DNA of 64,000 nucleotides from Acanthococcus lagerstroemiae (taxonomy: Eukaryota; Arthropoda; Insecta; Hemiptera; Eriococcidae), in NCBI GenBank assembly GCA_031841125.1, contig CM063113.1, positions 42,004,197 to 42,068,196 of the forward strand, read 5' to 3'. Below the pieces are notes generated by a model. The model was not told the origin of the DNA and made no database searches. It saw only the letters and a program-made list of their open reading frames with translations. Below, piece by piece: positions 33,376 through 45,757 of the stretch (its first letter is position 1; every line of letters begins with the position of its first letter). A program made the position numbers and the translations under genes.

Positions 33376-35022
33376 ACTTCGTACCCTCCAATTTTTCTCG
33401 AAGGGAAATAAGTTCTTATATTTAATGGCGCCGATCTGGCAAACGGGGAGGGGGAATTTGAACATTGGTAAAACAGAGCCCTTTCCATTGTACTCTTTGT
33501 GGTATCGGATTTTAATTTACTTAATCTTATTTCTAGCGTACGATTGACTTTGTTGTTGAAACGTGATTATATTTCAGTCCGTAGATTACGCTCTCATTTT
33601 CCAGAAACTTCATTTTCTGGAAATGATGATTCGAATACATTAGTTCTCGAATGATGATGAGTAAAGCTTCGTTATTTTGAATGCAGTGCAGTTCACTCCA
33701 ATGTTCTATACACGCAGGTAGTGGATTAGTTTCAGAAGTACGTCATGCTGAAACCTGATGTGGTATGTCAGTGTCATCCGACTTTGGGACTAATCTATTT
33801 CCGAATGTACGCCTTTTTTTTATTCAACAATATCAAGTTGTAATCGAGTTAAGGGTTTCAAAAGCTTAACTGCTTCGTGCTTCCCTCCTTGCGCGTTTGT
33901 CGGTGGTCATCCTGCGGGGTGAACTATGCATGCAGAAACCAACCATATGGCGATGGTAGTTACAGCTTTTTAAAAGTATGAATTCAACTCGCGTTTTATT
34001 TACACAGCATCCATTTACAACCGCGTGTGTTTAATGTTATAATATAACGATTATAATGAAAGCGGAGAGCTAAACCTGTCTCGCTAAATTAGTTTTTCGA
34101 TTTCGTTAAAACTTTTTTACGAAAATCCCGGCGAGCTGGGAGTTGTTCCTATGCTTGTTTTAGCTTTTCTGTACGCGTCTTCATTAGAACAGAAGTTGAT
34201 TCGAAATTCGCAGCTAGTGTATTCGTTATGGAAGAGATGGTTGGGACATGATGCGAGTTGAAGGTCCGACAACGTTGATGAATAAGCTAACCCGAGAAGC
34301 CGAGCCCATATTCGTTACCGAGGCGAGGATTAATTTGACGAGGCAGCAGCGAGCTGGTTATTTCGACTTTAAATTAATTGCGAGTATGAAAAGAAGAGGA
34401 GAAAAGGAAGAGGAAAAATAAAAACAGTAAAAGGGTCAAAAGTAGCGCGAAATGAGGGTGCTGTTTGTCCGGGGATTGGTTTGAAGGTTTACTTCTACTT
34501 TGGCCTGAACGCCTCGAAGGCGGTATCCTTGTTGATGGAAATTCACCCACGTGAACAGGTGTTTAAAATATGAATATTTTTTCACGCGAGGCCAGTTCGG
34601 TCTGATAATCCGAATAAGTGGTTGCTAAGTTGGCGCGAAAAAGCCGTATGCGGCCGATTTATGTTGAACTAGGGCTCCTGGTCTTTATACTTACAGTCGT
34701 CGGAATCGATTTCCCGTAGTATTGTACAGTATGCCGAATTTAAAAATGGAGTCGGTAGGAGGACATGTGTGCCACCTCCAGTTGTGTCTACTAGCAGTGC
34801 TGGCGGGATTTTTTACCAGAGAACAGAGTAAAAATATTGGGAAGCAAGCAAACACTCTGGACAAAATAGACCATCATCGAATCTTATTTATACTTATTTG
34901 GAAAAATAGAAAATTTTGTTTTCTGGGAGAAGAGAGGGAAGATAGCTGCTCCCTCTGGCCCTTATTCCACCAATTATACCTGCCATTGTCTCAACCCCAT
35001 CATAGATCTTGTCACGTCTCGC
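33376..35022. other. TE-poor block, CpG-containing from ~33830
   Basis: No gene or repeat found. Between about 33830 and 34720 the sequence is rich in CpG and mixed AT words (ttaattgcgag, gataatccg), with a purine-rich run near 34390-34440. It is a candidate for conserved non-coding DNA, by texture only. The 114-codon plus frame at 34722-35066 has no recognisable domain and runs into the palindrome that follows. Confidence 0.35.
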
Positions 35023-35202
35023 TAGAGCATCTGGAAACAACCGAGTATGGATATCCGCCATCCTGAGTCCAACCGCGCCCGTCGATGCCGAATCCGACTA
35101 TGCGGAGCTAGCGGAGCATACCGGGTAGTCAATTCGGCACTGACGGGCGCGGTTGAACTTAAGATGGCGGATGTCCATACTCGATTTTTTCCAGGTGCTC
35201 TA
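35023..35202. mobile_element. 180-bp palindromic MITE bounded by TA
   Basis: Arms of about 83 bp are inverted copies separated by about 14 bases; both carry 'gagtatgga.atccgccatc' and 'caaccgcgcccgtc'. The outer ends read TAGAGCATCTGGAAA and (reverse complement) TAGAGCACCTGGAAA, so a TA target duplication typical of Tc1/mariner elements fits. Arms agree at about 85%. Unusually GC- and CpG-rich for a MITE here. No autonomous partner seen. Confidence 0.8.
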
Positions 35203-35649
35203 ATATCGCCAGAGGCAAAGGTAGATTAATATTTATGGGGGGGGGGGGCTTAGTTCATTATTTTGGCAATACATTTAGAAATTTATAATGTGAACGCAGG
35301 TCCTTCGGGGCGTCGTAATTTAGGCAAAACGGTAATTTTATTCGGATCTCCCCTTAAAATGGTGGGTACTATGCCGTGAACAAAAATGCTGTACAATGTA
35401 CAAAGGTCATCGAATTGTTTTAACCCATACTTCGAGGAAAGTAAAATTGTACATTAGGTTGGAGTGACGAACATATACTCTGTAATTCAGAGTACGCTGA
35501 CCCCTCATATTTCTGTTTTTATGTCAGTAGGAATTATGCAAAATATCTAATAGAAAAATGCCAATATTTTCGCTATCCTGCATGGGGTTGTAAGCTTGAT
35601 GTGGGATGTACAATAATTGTGCATGAGATTTTCACGAATTATAAATTTT

Positions 35650-36342
35650 CATCATTACTGTGGGGTTCTCCATCAACTGTACCAAAACAAAAGTTTTAAC
35701 CATCATAATTCTTTCCGGTGAGATCAAAATCAATAATACGTTGATTGAGATGGTTTCCGAGTACAAGTGTCTGGGCCAAATGGTATCGTTCGTTAACAAA
35801 ACTGAAAACGAACTTGAAATCGGAAGGGCAAATGCATTGAGAGCGTTTTAGGCACAAAGACTGGTACTAAAAGGTAACATGAAATTGAAAAGTAAAATAA
35901 GAATTTTCGAAAGTACAGTTATCCCGGTTTTAACGTACGGAGCCCAGACATGGACCTATACTGAAAAATAAGCACAAAAAATACAGATGACTCAAAATGC
36001 AATGCTTAGATGCATTCTAAACGTTAAAAAGAAGGACCATGTTCGAATGGTGGACATTTTTGGCAATTCTAAGGCAAAATCGCAAAATCTGTGGGGAGTA
36101 TTATCAAAACACTTTAATTTTAGTATATCGGCCGTCTTGCCAGCGAATCCAACTCGAAATGGAATAAAGGGGTAACATTTTGGACTCTTCTGAGAAAACG
36201 CAAACGGGGGAGGTTAGTGACGCGATGGGCAGACGAGATTGGTCAGGTAGCCGGCTCGGACCGGTTCTCTATAACCAAAAACAGAAGAAAATGTTCTGAA
36301 CTGAGCAAGGCTTATGCCCAAAAAGGGCTATTTGAGTATTGA
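35650..36342 (+). pseudogene. LINE (RTE-like) 3' end
   Basis: Frame fragments read 'GFSINCTKTKVL', 'EYKCLGQMVSF', 'STVIPVLTYGAQTW', 'QMTQNAMLRCIL' and finally 'RKRGRLVTRWADEIGQVAGS' ending in 'SKAYAQKGLFEY' and a stop. This is the usual order after the FADD box of RTE-like ORF2. Internal stops (for example near 35850 and 35970) and a frameshift make it dead. The 5' part is missing, as expected for LINE insertions. Confidence 0.85.
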
Positions 36343-39067
36343 GTCTGTGGCGGCCTGGATTCACCCGCCAATCGATACCAAATGTTATTTACAGATATCA
36401 GGCACTGAATTTATAAGCCTAATAATAAAAAATAATTATTTAAAAAAATGACTGCCCTAGAAAGTTATCATGTTTCGGAATACATGACGTTCTCAACATA
36501 TCCCAAGAAAAATTTTCTCCAGCTTCAAATTCTTGATTCTTTGATTTCAGAAAAAAACATTGGAAACTCAAAAACACTATACAAAAAATCAAATTCCTAA
36601 AAAAAAAATTCAATTTCAGAACTAGAAAAGGAAAATATTGCTATGTTGAGAACATTGTATACAATCAAAAAATAACGTTCATAATGTAATAGTTTTTATG
36701 GGTAGTTATCTTGGAAATCGTGTTTTGTGAAAATCTATGTAAATCCCATGCTAAACTTCGAAGCCTGTTCGTAAATTTAAAATGGTGAAATTTCTTATGA
36801 CCAAAACACAGTTTTTGAGGGAGCGATGGTTCGTAACGTAAAATTCAATTTTTTCGTCTTATCTTGGTCATACAACTTGCATAACAGTTTCGTTTCGCAC
36901 CTGTGGAAGTTGAATGGTAAGATGAAAAAAAAAATTGTTAAAAGAACCTTTTTTGCTCAGGACTCTTGCACAAGTCCAGCCTATCGACACTGTGTGTGAG
37001 ACGTTCGTGGACACTTCCTGATCCTCGCTGTGGTTTCAAAGTGGGGGAGAAAGGAGAAAATGCCATAAGCGGATTTAATGTCGGATGTGAGAAAGAGGAA
37101 TGTAGGGATTTAAAATTTATTGGCGTATTCTTGGTAGCAGCATCAACCATTTCATTGCTTCCGACACCAACATGGCTCAGAATCCAGACAAGTGATAAAA
37201 AGATCTCTCAAGTCGATACCCTAAATTTTCGAGACTTGATGCCAATTTTTTAGCCTAATATAAATTTTATTTTACCTCGGGTTAAGTCAATAATTTTTTA
37301 AATTTTCAAGTCGAGAATTTTTACTTCCTTTCATTCGACTCTTCGACTGGCTAGTGTAGGTACGCGAAGTTTTTCTGTTTGGGGGGGGGGGGGTATGAGA
37401 TTGTTATTTTCAAATAATATCGTATGGAAATTTTTTCGTTCTCATATTTCTTGTACTTCATTGAAAAGTAAGCATAGTTGGGGGGGGGGCATTGTTTGTT
37501 AATTGTTTTAGATACCATATTTTGTATCAAGTTTTTCTGGGTGTATCAGTGGCATTCAATTTGATTATCTTCATTGATTCATATTTTTGAAGTATTCGAA
37601 TTGCTCAAAGAAGGAGCAAATATTCGATTTAAGAGGGCGTGTAGGGTTCAGGATAGATACTGCTCTTCTTCCGTTTCAATACAGGGGTCCTAATAAGTTG
37701 ACTCAAATCGAGATTTTTGAGAAATACATATTTTTCTACATTAAATTTTTACTATACGTAACTTTTGAATTAAGTTTTCGACATTACTTTCTTTTTTTAT
37801 CTAAGATCTTGGGTGGTTTTACTTTCCTTTATTTTATTCTAGACAATATTTTACCCTCCCCCACCCTCTGGAAAGCGCAATTTGGGGCAGGGAAGCAATG
37901 AAGATATAATGAGTCATAACATATGTGTATAAAACAAAACCAAGAAAAGAAATAAAAACGAAAAAGAAAAAAAAAGAACCGGGCGATACGTAACTGAGCC
38001 ACTCAGACGCGGACCACCACCAGCTTCCACCCCTCCCCCCGCTGCTCACTTCCACATACACGTACCATTCATACAGGAGCCATGCACTCAGTTCCACGTG
38101 TACTCAGCTAGGCAGCGACTCATACACATTTAATCAGACATCATTTTTCATTTTTTAGGATTTAATTTAGAGAGAGAGAAAGAAAAAAAAAAGAAAACGA
38201 GAGAAAAAAGAAAAATGGAGTTGATAGTATTATTTAGTATTTAGTTTCTTGACTTCCGAAAGGTCGTCTTGGAACCACATTTAGAGCTTTGTATACGTGA
38301 CCATAGGGATTTCAAAAAAAGATCCAAAACCAAAAGTTGAGTCCCGGTGTCAAATGTTGATCTCTTGGTGGACTTCAATCCCAAGCTCAATACATTTAAT
38401 TACACACTAGAAAATTTCATATATTATTTTGAGCCGGATTGTAAAATGTGATATAGTCGTAGTTTCCTTTCCAGACACATTTTTAAGGAATATCGAGTAT
38501 TGATCTGGTCAATATTCGATACCTAGATTAACATTTGACGTTTATCTCAAGTAAAAAAAGGTTAGCCAAATGTTGATCGGTGTCAAATGTTGGTCTTTTT
38601 TCAAACCCCGAAATCTTGAACTTTGACACCGGAAATATGAATTATACCAAGAACGGTGGTAAGTTAGCTCATAAAAACTGCAAATTTTTGAATAACATCG
38701 AATTGGAGCTCTCTTTATTCATTTATTTTTTATTTATTTATTCGGATTCATGTGACCCGCAAATAGCCGGTTCGAAGTAAAAAATGTTTCAATTTTCCAA
38801 ATGTATTTCATTTGCACCCATATCAGCACACGTAAACACCTGTATATGTCGAAAAATGAATTGAATTTTTCACCATTTCGATATTTCCAAATTACTTTTT
38901 CCTAAATTCAAAGATTGTTGAATTTTAGCACGTTTTTCAACACAGAAACTTCAAAATTATCTCGTGATACGTTTTCACTGCCGAAACTATATAGATTTTG
39001 GTAGTTGCAGGTTCACTCTATATGATTCACCCCAAGAAAAAGTTGCGAGCGCTCCAACGAAGATTAT
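36343..39067. other. Gene-free interval with homopolymer runs
   Basis: No supported gene. G-runs lie at about 37380 and 37483, and an A-rich purine stretch at 37920-38215. Frames at 36966, 37587 and 38580 overlap each other or chance reverse frames and match nothing. Confidence 0.3.
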
Positions 39068-39426
39068 CAGGTTGGCCACTGTCCGGGGAAAACTGAAAAT
39101 CAGAGAAGTTAGGGGAATTTTTCAGTCAGGGAAAAGTTATGGAAAAGTGAGGAAATTTTCAAAAATAAATCCTCTATAAAATTGCATGGTTAGAAGTATC
39201 ATGGTGGTTGGTATTTATGTTTACTTCTGTATAAGATTTTTGTTAACTCCCTATTAGTAGAAAATTACGGTATTAGAAATTGAAAAAAAGAAAACATTAA
39301 TTGACATCACTCATTAATGAACTTCCAACCAATAGGTTTACTCGTTGAGAAAAAATTGAGAAGTAGATCTGGAAAAATCCGGGAAAAGTCAGGGAAATTC
39401 ATAATTGAAGAAAAGTGGCCACCCTG
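39068..39426. mobile_element. MITE of the 'gtcaGGGAA' family
   Basis: Ends CAGGTTGGCCACTGTCC and, as reverse complement, CAGGGTGGCCACTTTTC. Just inside both ends are phrases of the type 'gtcagggaaaagttatgg' and 'ccgggaaaagtcagggaa'. The same phrases occur at 24788, 31300-31370, 42323 and 45250. No target duplication survives. Confidence 0.6.
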
Positions 39427-39710
39427 TTTTTTGAACCTTGAAAGAAAGATCAACATTTGGAACTTTACCTTATTAATGTTACGAGTATAAGAGTATCTGA
39501 ATTCACAACACCTGTTTTCAAACATCAAGTTGGTTAACACTTGACCATGGTCATTGGTAGTTTTTTCTCTGAATAATTTGTAGAGCGAATTTTCGTTATC
39601 ACTGGCGTCGTAACGTTTCTTTAAAAAAAAAAACAAAAAACACGGGCGATACGTGTGTAGCTATGGTTGTCTGCAGTCGATAAGAGATAAAATCGAACGA
39701 TGATGAGTTA

Positions 39711-40272
39711 CAGGACAAACTCTATTATTTTAACTAATTGGGGAATGGAGTTGTTGAAATAACTGAAAGTTGAAATAATACGGAGATTTCTTTCTTCATT
39801 CTAAAACTGCTCAGAAATAGCAAATAAACATCGCATATTTTGTAAATACATAAAACATAACATATTTTTTGATTCTTATAGAAAATTACCAAATGAAAGC
39901 ATAACTGATGTGCCTACGGCTAATTATTTCAACATCTTGAAATATTTCGATAGACTTCTATTTCGCGGATTTCAGGTTAATTCTTCCGGGCTATTTCTTT
40001 CCACCGTCGCATCATCATCTTCTCACCAAGTGTCATCTCTTCTTGTCCCTCCATATAAGCCATAGCCTGTACAGTTGCTGCATAACCATCAGCGTGATTT
40101 ATGGCAGAGTCTCGGAAGTGTGGCACCTCGGAAGTTGAGAAATACGCGTACATATTGCGCGTTCAAGTGGTTGACATATTCGGGAGAAGTTGAAATAATA
40201 GGGAGAAGATGTTTTGGTTGAAATGTTGAAATGTTGAAATAATCCGAAGGTGAAATAATCAAGCTTGTCCTG
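39711..40272. mobile_element. 562-bp TIR element carrying a short coding relic
   Basis: Ends CAGGACAAACTCTATTATTT and, as reverse complement, CAGGACAAGCTTGATTATTT (about 17 of 20). Near both ends are 'gttgaaataat' phrases, giving a short repeat around 40190-40260. Inside on the minus strand is a 58-codon open frame (next entry). Flanking 8-mers match poorly. It looks like an internal-deletion derivative of an autonomous element. Confidence 0.65.
39977..40153 (-). CDS. 58-residue frame, possible transposase C-terminal relic
   Basis: Minus-strand ATG (40151-40153) to stop (39977-39979). The peptide has ordinary globular composition, for instance 'INHADGYAATVQAMAYMEGQ' followed by a charged tail that ends KEIARKN, and no low complexity, unlike neighbouring chance frames. 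It lies wholly inside the TIR element at 39711-40272. I recognise no family. It may be the last part of a transposase retained in a deletion derivative, or chance. Confidence 0.35.
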   Translation of the reverse strand: MYAYFSTSEVPHFRDSAINHADGYAATVQAMAYMEGQEEMTLGEKMMMRRWKEIARKN

Positions 40273-40355
40273 TGTATCGAATTGAGAAGTGAAGCGCGGT
40301 GGATCACAGCTCACAGCGTCGTGCCGAGAAGGTGTCGCTATTGCTAGCCGCTTGC

Positions 40356-40550
40356 TGTATCGTCCCCTCACGGACTCGATTTGGATCGAAGTCGGACGAT
40401 GAAGTACCCGGACCACATTTGCCCTTTGTGTCCGCCCGCATGTATCGTCGCTTCACGGGCTCGATAGCGCCCGAACGCGAGCGAAGTACCCGGACCATAG
40501 TTTCCTTATTTACCCGCCCGCATGTATCGTCACTTCACGGGCTCGGAAAA
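40356..40550 (+). repeat. GC-rich tandem repeat, ~84-bp unit, 2.4 copies
   Basis: The phrase 'tgtatcgtc.c.tcacgg.ctcg' begins units at 40356, 40441 and 40523 (85 and 82 apart); each then has 'gaagtacccggaccaya' and 'cgcccgca'. CpG-rich and well preserved compared with other tandem repeats here. Frames across it are shadows of one another. Confidence 0.85.
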
Positions 40551-40849
40551 TCTCGGGGAAAATTCACTAAAATCTCGGCATCTGTCCAACCCCCGATTTC
40601 AACCAAAAACTATACAGTTCTTGTAGTAATAGTTCTTTACTTCCCATGTGAATTTCATCACAAATAGTTCATTTCTACTCGAGTTACCTAGGAATAATGA
40701 AATGTCGAAAAAAGCTGACCTCAACCCTCACTCTCAATATCAGTGATCAAAACAATAGCTGATTTAAAACATCGTTAAGAACGAACGATATTCCACAGCT
40801 GGAGAACCTCTGGCTTTGTTTATCGCCGTATCTAATCAATTTCTTGGCT

Positions 40850-42060
40850 TAGTAGGGGGGTGGGGACTTGGTTGAAATGCGAATTCGAGGTACTGAAATC
40901 TCGTGTTTGCGGTCAGCTTTTAACAAATCGAGTTTCTTCAACCGGCAAGGGAGAACACTTTCAGAGGCTATAATTTGCGCTCGGCCTTTAGTTCGCCCGC
41001 CGAATAAGAAGCTACTGCGGGGTCGCCGTCGGACTCGCCGAAGCCGAGGTGAGGCAAAGCAACGCGGGGCAGGGGCCGACCTCACTCGCCGTTTTCCAAC
41101 CCAGCGTACTTTTTTATTAAATTATACCTCGTTTGTCGCCTAGGTATCGACGTTTGCACAGCAGCCTTATCAGAAACGGCGGTTCTCTCGCATTAGTGGA
41201 GAGGCCACGTCGGAGGGAATGTTCGCCGTTCGGCCGGCCGTAATTCGCGGGTCGGGAAAGCGTGGCGAAGCAGCGAAGTTTGTGTAATATGAAAAGGAAC
41301 GAGCAGTCGGGTTACTTTCGAAATCAATTAACGTTCGGCAACATCCGAATTTACTTTCCGTCGGCCGCCGAAAAACCGCAAGCCCCGGCGTAAAATTTCC
41401 ACCGTGGGCAATGACCAACGACGTCGGTTCGCGTGGAATCCATTAAACGATTACCCCTTTCTGTGTATCTGTGGCGGTGCAAAAAACAGTCGAACCGTCG
41501 AAGGTTTGCTACGTAAATCGTTTCATTTTTTTTCCCTCTCTCGTTCTCTATGGCAAGTGCGACGTGAAAACGAGTAAATCGAGCTGCATATACACGGCGA
41601 GTTTGAAATTTCGTCGAGTGAAAAGGTTTTTCGCGCTTTCGCATTTTACGAGAAAGGGGTTTCGAAATTATATACATGTAGTTAATTTCGGTGTACGCCG
41701 AAAAGCGAGCAACGAGTGCACGGGCGAGCCGTCCGCGTGTATGGAAATTTACCGCGACTTATGGAGTTACGGAGGATAAAGTATATTTATGCAAATCTTC
41801 GGTCACGCTATTGAAAATACAGCGCTGTAATTGAAGCCAAAATGAATGGAGGTGGTGCGAAAAACGAAATAGAGCCAGAGTGTGTGTCCCGTGTTAAAAA
41901 TTACACTTATACTGTTGCTTTACACGAGATACGTGTTTATTAGTGACGCTGAAATCTCGGATCGGAAAAAGCACAAATAACCGCGGGTATAGTTGCAGCG
42001 CATAAAATACGCTCAGAATTCATTTTAAGAAGTTTGAGGACGACAGGGCTGTGGATATGT
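40850..42060. other. CpG-rich, TE-poor block
   Basis: The most CpG-dense non-exonic part of the middle of the window (runs such as ccgccgaataag, gtcgccgtcggactcgccg). Several frames of 80-110 codons exist on both strands, as expected of stop-poor GC-rich DNA. None has family features or paired splice sites I trust. It could be a CpG-island-like promoter or conserved regulatory region, or an exon I cannot identify. 40551-40849 holds nothing. Confidence 0.35.
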
Positions 42061-42322
42061 TTCTTTGGTAATTTTCAACGCTGATTCCGATTATTATTTT
42101 TAAAATTTTTTCTAAATATGATAGTTTTCTTTTCTAGGTAAGCGAAGTGTAACCTTATGCGATGATTGCGATGTTTGGGTACTTTTTTGTTTTTCTGTTT
42201 GATCCTCCGTGTCACGCCCGACTATAGCGAGAGCTGTAATCGGATTAGGAAGCTGAAATTTTGATATGTTCCCAAAAATGAAAGTTGAATTCGTAGATGA
42301 GCCTAATTGAACCTTTCGAGAG

Positions 42323-42480
42323 CAGGGTGTCCATTCTCTGGAAAACCTGGAAAAGTCAGGGAATTTTGGAATTTTCAGCATTTTTCACCTATAAGTTAGG
42401 GAATTTTGTGAAAAATTGACTGCGAAATTTTGTAGTATTTTAAACAGATTTTACCTTATTTCTTATTAAAAAATTTTTCC
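42323..42480. repeat. Fragment of the 'gtcaGGGAA' repeat family
   Basis: Starts CAGGGTGTCCATTCTCTGG then 'aaaacctggaaaagtcaggg', followed by a second 'ttagggaatttt'. Matches the left-end style of 24788 and the right end near 45348. The opposite end was not found. From 42481 to 43240 no gene is supported. Confidence 0.55.
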
Positions 42481-43239
42481 TTCGCTCCGTTCAGGCAATT
42501 ATCTTATCTTTTTTCTTTCACAGGAGAAGGGCGTGAGTAATACAACGCCCTCTCCTATCTCAGTAGTAGATACAGAGTGTGTTGGTGTGATGAAATCGTT
42601 TTCATGGTATTCGTTTCGCGTCTACATAGTTCTATTAAGGTTGCTATACACTTAATGTATTCCGTGACTTTTCACGAACCATTTCACGAAAAATGTGACG
42701 AAACGCGAACCAATCCCCTATACACGTCTCCTAATATCAGCTGTTTCGTGTTTCGTGTTTTCATCTCATCCTGTTCGCGAGAATCTGAAAATCGGCGCGG
42801 CGAAAATGAAAAAATATTCGGTCTAGCTCCTCTCCTCAGTGTAAAAATTATTTTGAGAAAGTTGTAATGAAATGAAAATTTGAAAACCAATGAATTCACC
42901 TTCTGAGACATCCTGCCGTCGGGTTTTCTTCGGTTCCCCTTTCCTTCGCAAATGTAGATAAAAGTGAATGAAAGGGACTTCCGAGATTTTGGTGGAAGAG
43001 TAATTAATCCACAAAATTTTAAAAAAATCTAAAGGCCGCGTAATAATTATTATCGATTTACGATAGAGTCCATTGTTTTCAAATATATGATCTTATATTG
43101 TATCTGTCGATACTCTTAAATTGAAGCCTCTTCCGCCTCCCCTGGTGCCGTAATTTTCCAGATCCTAACCACCTTTTTACTTTTATAGCATTTGTCGGTA
43201 GATATGCTGCAGCTTTTTCACCTGGGTTACAGAATTCAT

Positions 43240-43350
43240 TTTAATAGTTATTTTCCCTCCCCCTAAACCACTCAGGCTCCATGAGGGACGGGCTAGTTCC
43301 GGTTACTCTAGTTTTTCTCAAGTTCCAAATTCTTTACGAGTTTCTAAATT
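43240..43350 (+). repeat. Single T120-family unit
   Basis: Reads 'caggctccatgaggga', then 'gggctagttccggttactc', 'caagttccaaattctttac' and 'tttctaaattcagtttttt', aligning with the units at 3060-3540 rather than with the larger array. An isolated copy shows the family is dispersed as well as tandem. Confidence 0.5.
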
Positions 43351-43937
43351 CAGTTTTTTGGACAGGATAGCTAACCAAGCTCTGAGTCGCTGATTTCGAT
43401 TATCGCCTCAGATTTTTATCCAACCCCTTCCAGAGCACTGTCGTAATACGAATTCAGCTTCTCCGGCGAAAAATTGCACGAAGTATCGAAATAGGCGTGG
43501 TTTTGTGACGCTGATTTCGAATATCGCTTCCGATTTTTAATCTGGACCAAATTGAAGCTCCTGTGCTTTTTCAGTTGAGAAATTTTTACGTTATTTTCTA
43601 TTAGCAACACTTTGAGTAAATAAAACTATATTCTTACCCTGTTCGGTGGCTTTAATTAGAAAGGGTCTTACATCCTTGCTACCTCATTGGTCGCACCAGG
43701 AGGGACAGTAGGGTGGTCGTTATTTACTACTGTACAAAAAAATTATTTAAATTTTTTATGCAGGATCCCACAATTCTGTTCATTTTTATTAAAAAAATGA
43801 CGCGAAAAAAATTTGGGGTTGAAAGAAAAATATTAACCCGTGCCGCAACGCAATTGAAATTGTGCTATATTCAGCGGCTGTCTGTCGATTTTTCTGTTTA
43901 TCAGCGCACCAGGCTGACTGTCTTCTTTTTTAATTTA

Positions 43938-44140
43938 CTCTCAACTCGAGCCCTGAAATCCGTCCTTTCGAGCATTACCTCAAAGACACCGGGGGGAGCT
44001 GTTAGGATTGCCTTAGTCCTCTTCCCTTCTGGCCGAAAAACAGGCCTAGGTCGAAATCTGGCGAGCTGCTACGGGCGCTCGAACCCGGGACCTCCGGATT
44101 CCGAAACCAACGAGCTATCCACTCGGCCAACCAGACCCCT
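43938..44140 (-). mobile_element. tRNA-derived SINE, near full length
   Basis: Minus-strand SINE of the family at 2675, with a well-kept head (ggggtctggttggccgagtg), a B box 'gggttcgagcgcc' with one extra change, and the usual 3' end. The 155-codon plus frame that overlaps it is not a gene. Confidence 0.85.
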
Positions 44141-45249
44141 GCATCAGGCTGGCTGGCTGACTACCAGCCTAACCGGCTAGAATCCTTAGAATTCGAGGGT
44201 TCCCCAAAAGAGGAGGCAGACTAGATTTTTAAGACATTGAAAGGTTTGAATGTAACTCCCTATAGTAGCATTCAGTGGGTTGGATACAAAAATCAGTCCC
44301 ATAATCAAGTCCAGTAAAGTTGAATTTCTATAAATGAGCTATTACGCATCTCGAAAAATAACTAGTATTTGGTGGCAACCCCCGTTAAAGTAGCTCGAGG
44401 AGAGTGTCGGATATAAAAACTACTTTTAATATCTTTCAAAGTCATACTCAGTGACCTTAAAAACCACAAAATCAACTCATGTCTCAAATTTCATTTTTCC
44501 CTTTCTTACATTCTCTGAACCACTGAGTACCCAGATCGCAAAACTAAGCTGTAAACAACATCAAATCACCTGTTGAAATAGAGGAGTACAAATTATTAAC
44601 GCTGTTGAAGGCTACCATTTTTCAGGGAGTGGGGGAGCGTTGAAAATGTTGAAATTCCGGAAAAGAGAGTAACCGTGTGTTTCCTTAGGCCAACTGACTT
44701 GAAAACGTATACAGTAACTTTATTTTACTGGAACAGTTTTTTTTTGGGGGGGGGGGTACAGGGAGGGACTGAGTCACGGAGCATCCAAATGTTCGAAAAG
44801 AAAAGCTGATTCAATTACTGGAATATTGGAAGTTTTTAATGACTGAATCGAAAACGCATTTCGGACTATATCTGACACTTACTGCTCACTGAAGGGAGGG
44901 TTAAAGTTTCCAATCTACTAAACACAAACATCCCCCACGGTCTCTCCTTCTCTCTTCCTACCCTATAATATGATGTTGCCAGGCCAGATACTGCCTTTCC
45001 AATATCTTAAATATTCGGAATTATAAAAAAAAAGGAGCGATCCAGCACTGAACTATTAAAATCTGTTAATTGACATGGCACCATGCTGCACCCCATAGAG
45101 CGCGTTTTCATTTCCGTCAATACATTTTTACACCCCCTCTGCCACAGCATCATAAGCACACTGTGTTTAAAAAAAAAATTGTGGAGTAATTGACGATATT
45201 CGCCGCTCACGATGTTCGAAAAAATTTGGCACCCCCACCCCCGTGCATG
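44141..45249. other. Gene-free interval
   Basis: No coding, RNA or repeat feature recognised. A run of Ts then Gs lies near 44730-44755. The minus frame at 45007-45324 reads through the next repeat and is not a gene. Confidence 0.3.
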
Positions 45250-45348
45250 TGTAATTTGTATTTGAAGGGTCTGGAAAACTGGAAAAATTGGCCTGGAAAA
45301 CCTGGAAAAGTCAGGGAAAATCATTTCCGAACAAGAATGGACAACCTG
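45250..45348. repeat. Fragment of the 'gtcaGGGAA' repeat family
   Basis: Contains 'ggaaaacctggaaaagtcag' and ends '…gaatggacaacctg' at 45348, the reverse complement of a CAGGTTGTCCATTC terminus. Only this end is visible. Confidence 0.5.
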
Positions 45349-45757
45349 GAGAGGAAGCGGTTGGGGCTTAACACCACCTCAACAGCCCAAAGGCTAAAAA
45401 TGATGAGGGGAGTTATGATACATGTACAAGAACTATTGTTTCAAAAATACAAAATACGTGAAAGTAATTTAGAATATGAACTAAGAAAAAAAAAGAAAAA
45501 GAAATGCAGTATGTTGTTGCAATAAAAAGAAATTACGAAAGGTGGTTTGTGGTGGTGACTAAGTGAGAGTTAAAAAGGGGTTATTTACTAGAAATTCGGT
45601 TGCCATCATTTTGGTATTCAAAAATAATAGGGAAAAAAAAGAAAAAAAAGAAGAAAGATTTACAAGGAGGACAGAGGAGGAGGAGGATAATAACATCAAT
45701 AATTCAAAACAGTAGAGGCTATAATAAAAATTCAGTAGACCTTAAAATTAGAAGTAC

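Noticed and set aside
35047..35229. 60-codon frame over the 35-kb palindrome
   Set aside because: Entirely within inverted-repeat DNA and its flank.
43713..44180. 155-codon plus frame
   Set aside because: Its second half is the antisense of a SINE; the first half is AT-rich and featureless.
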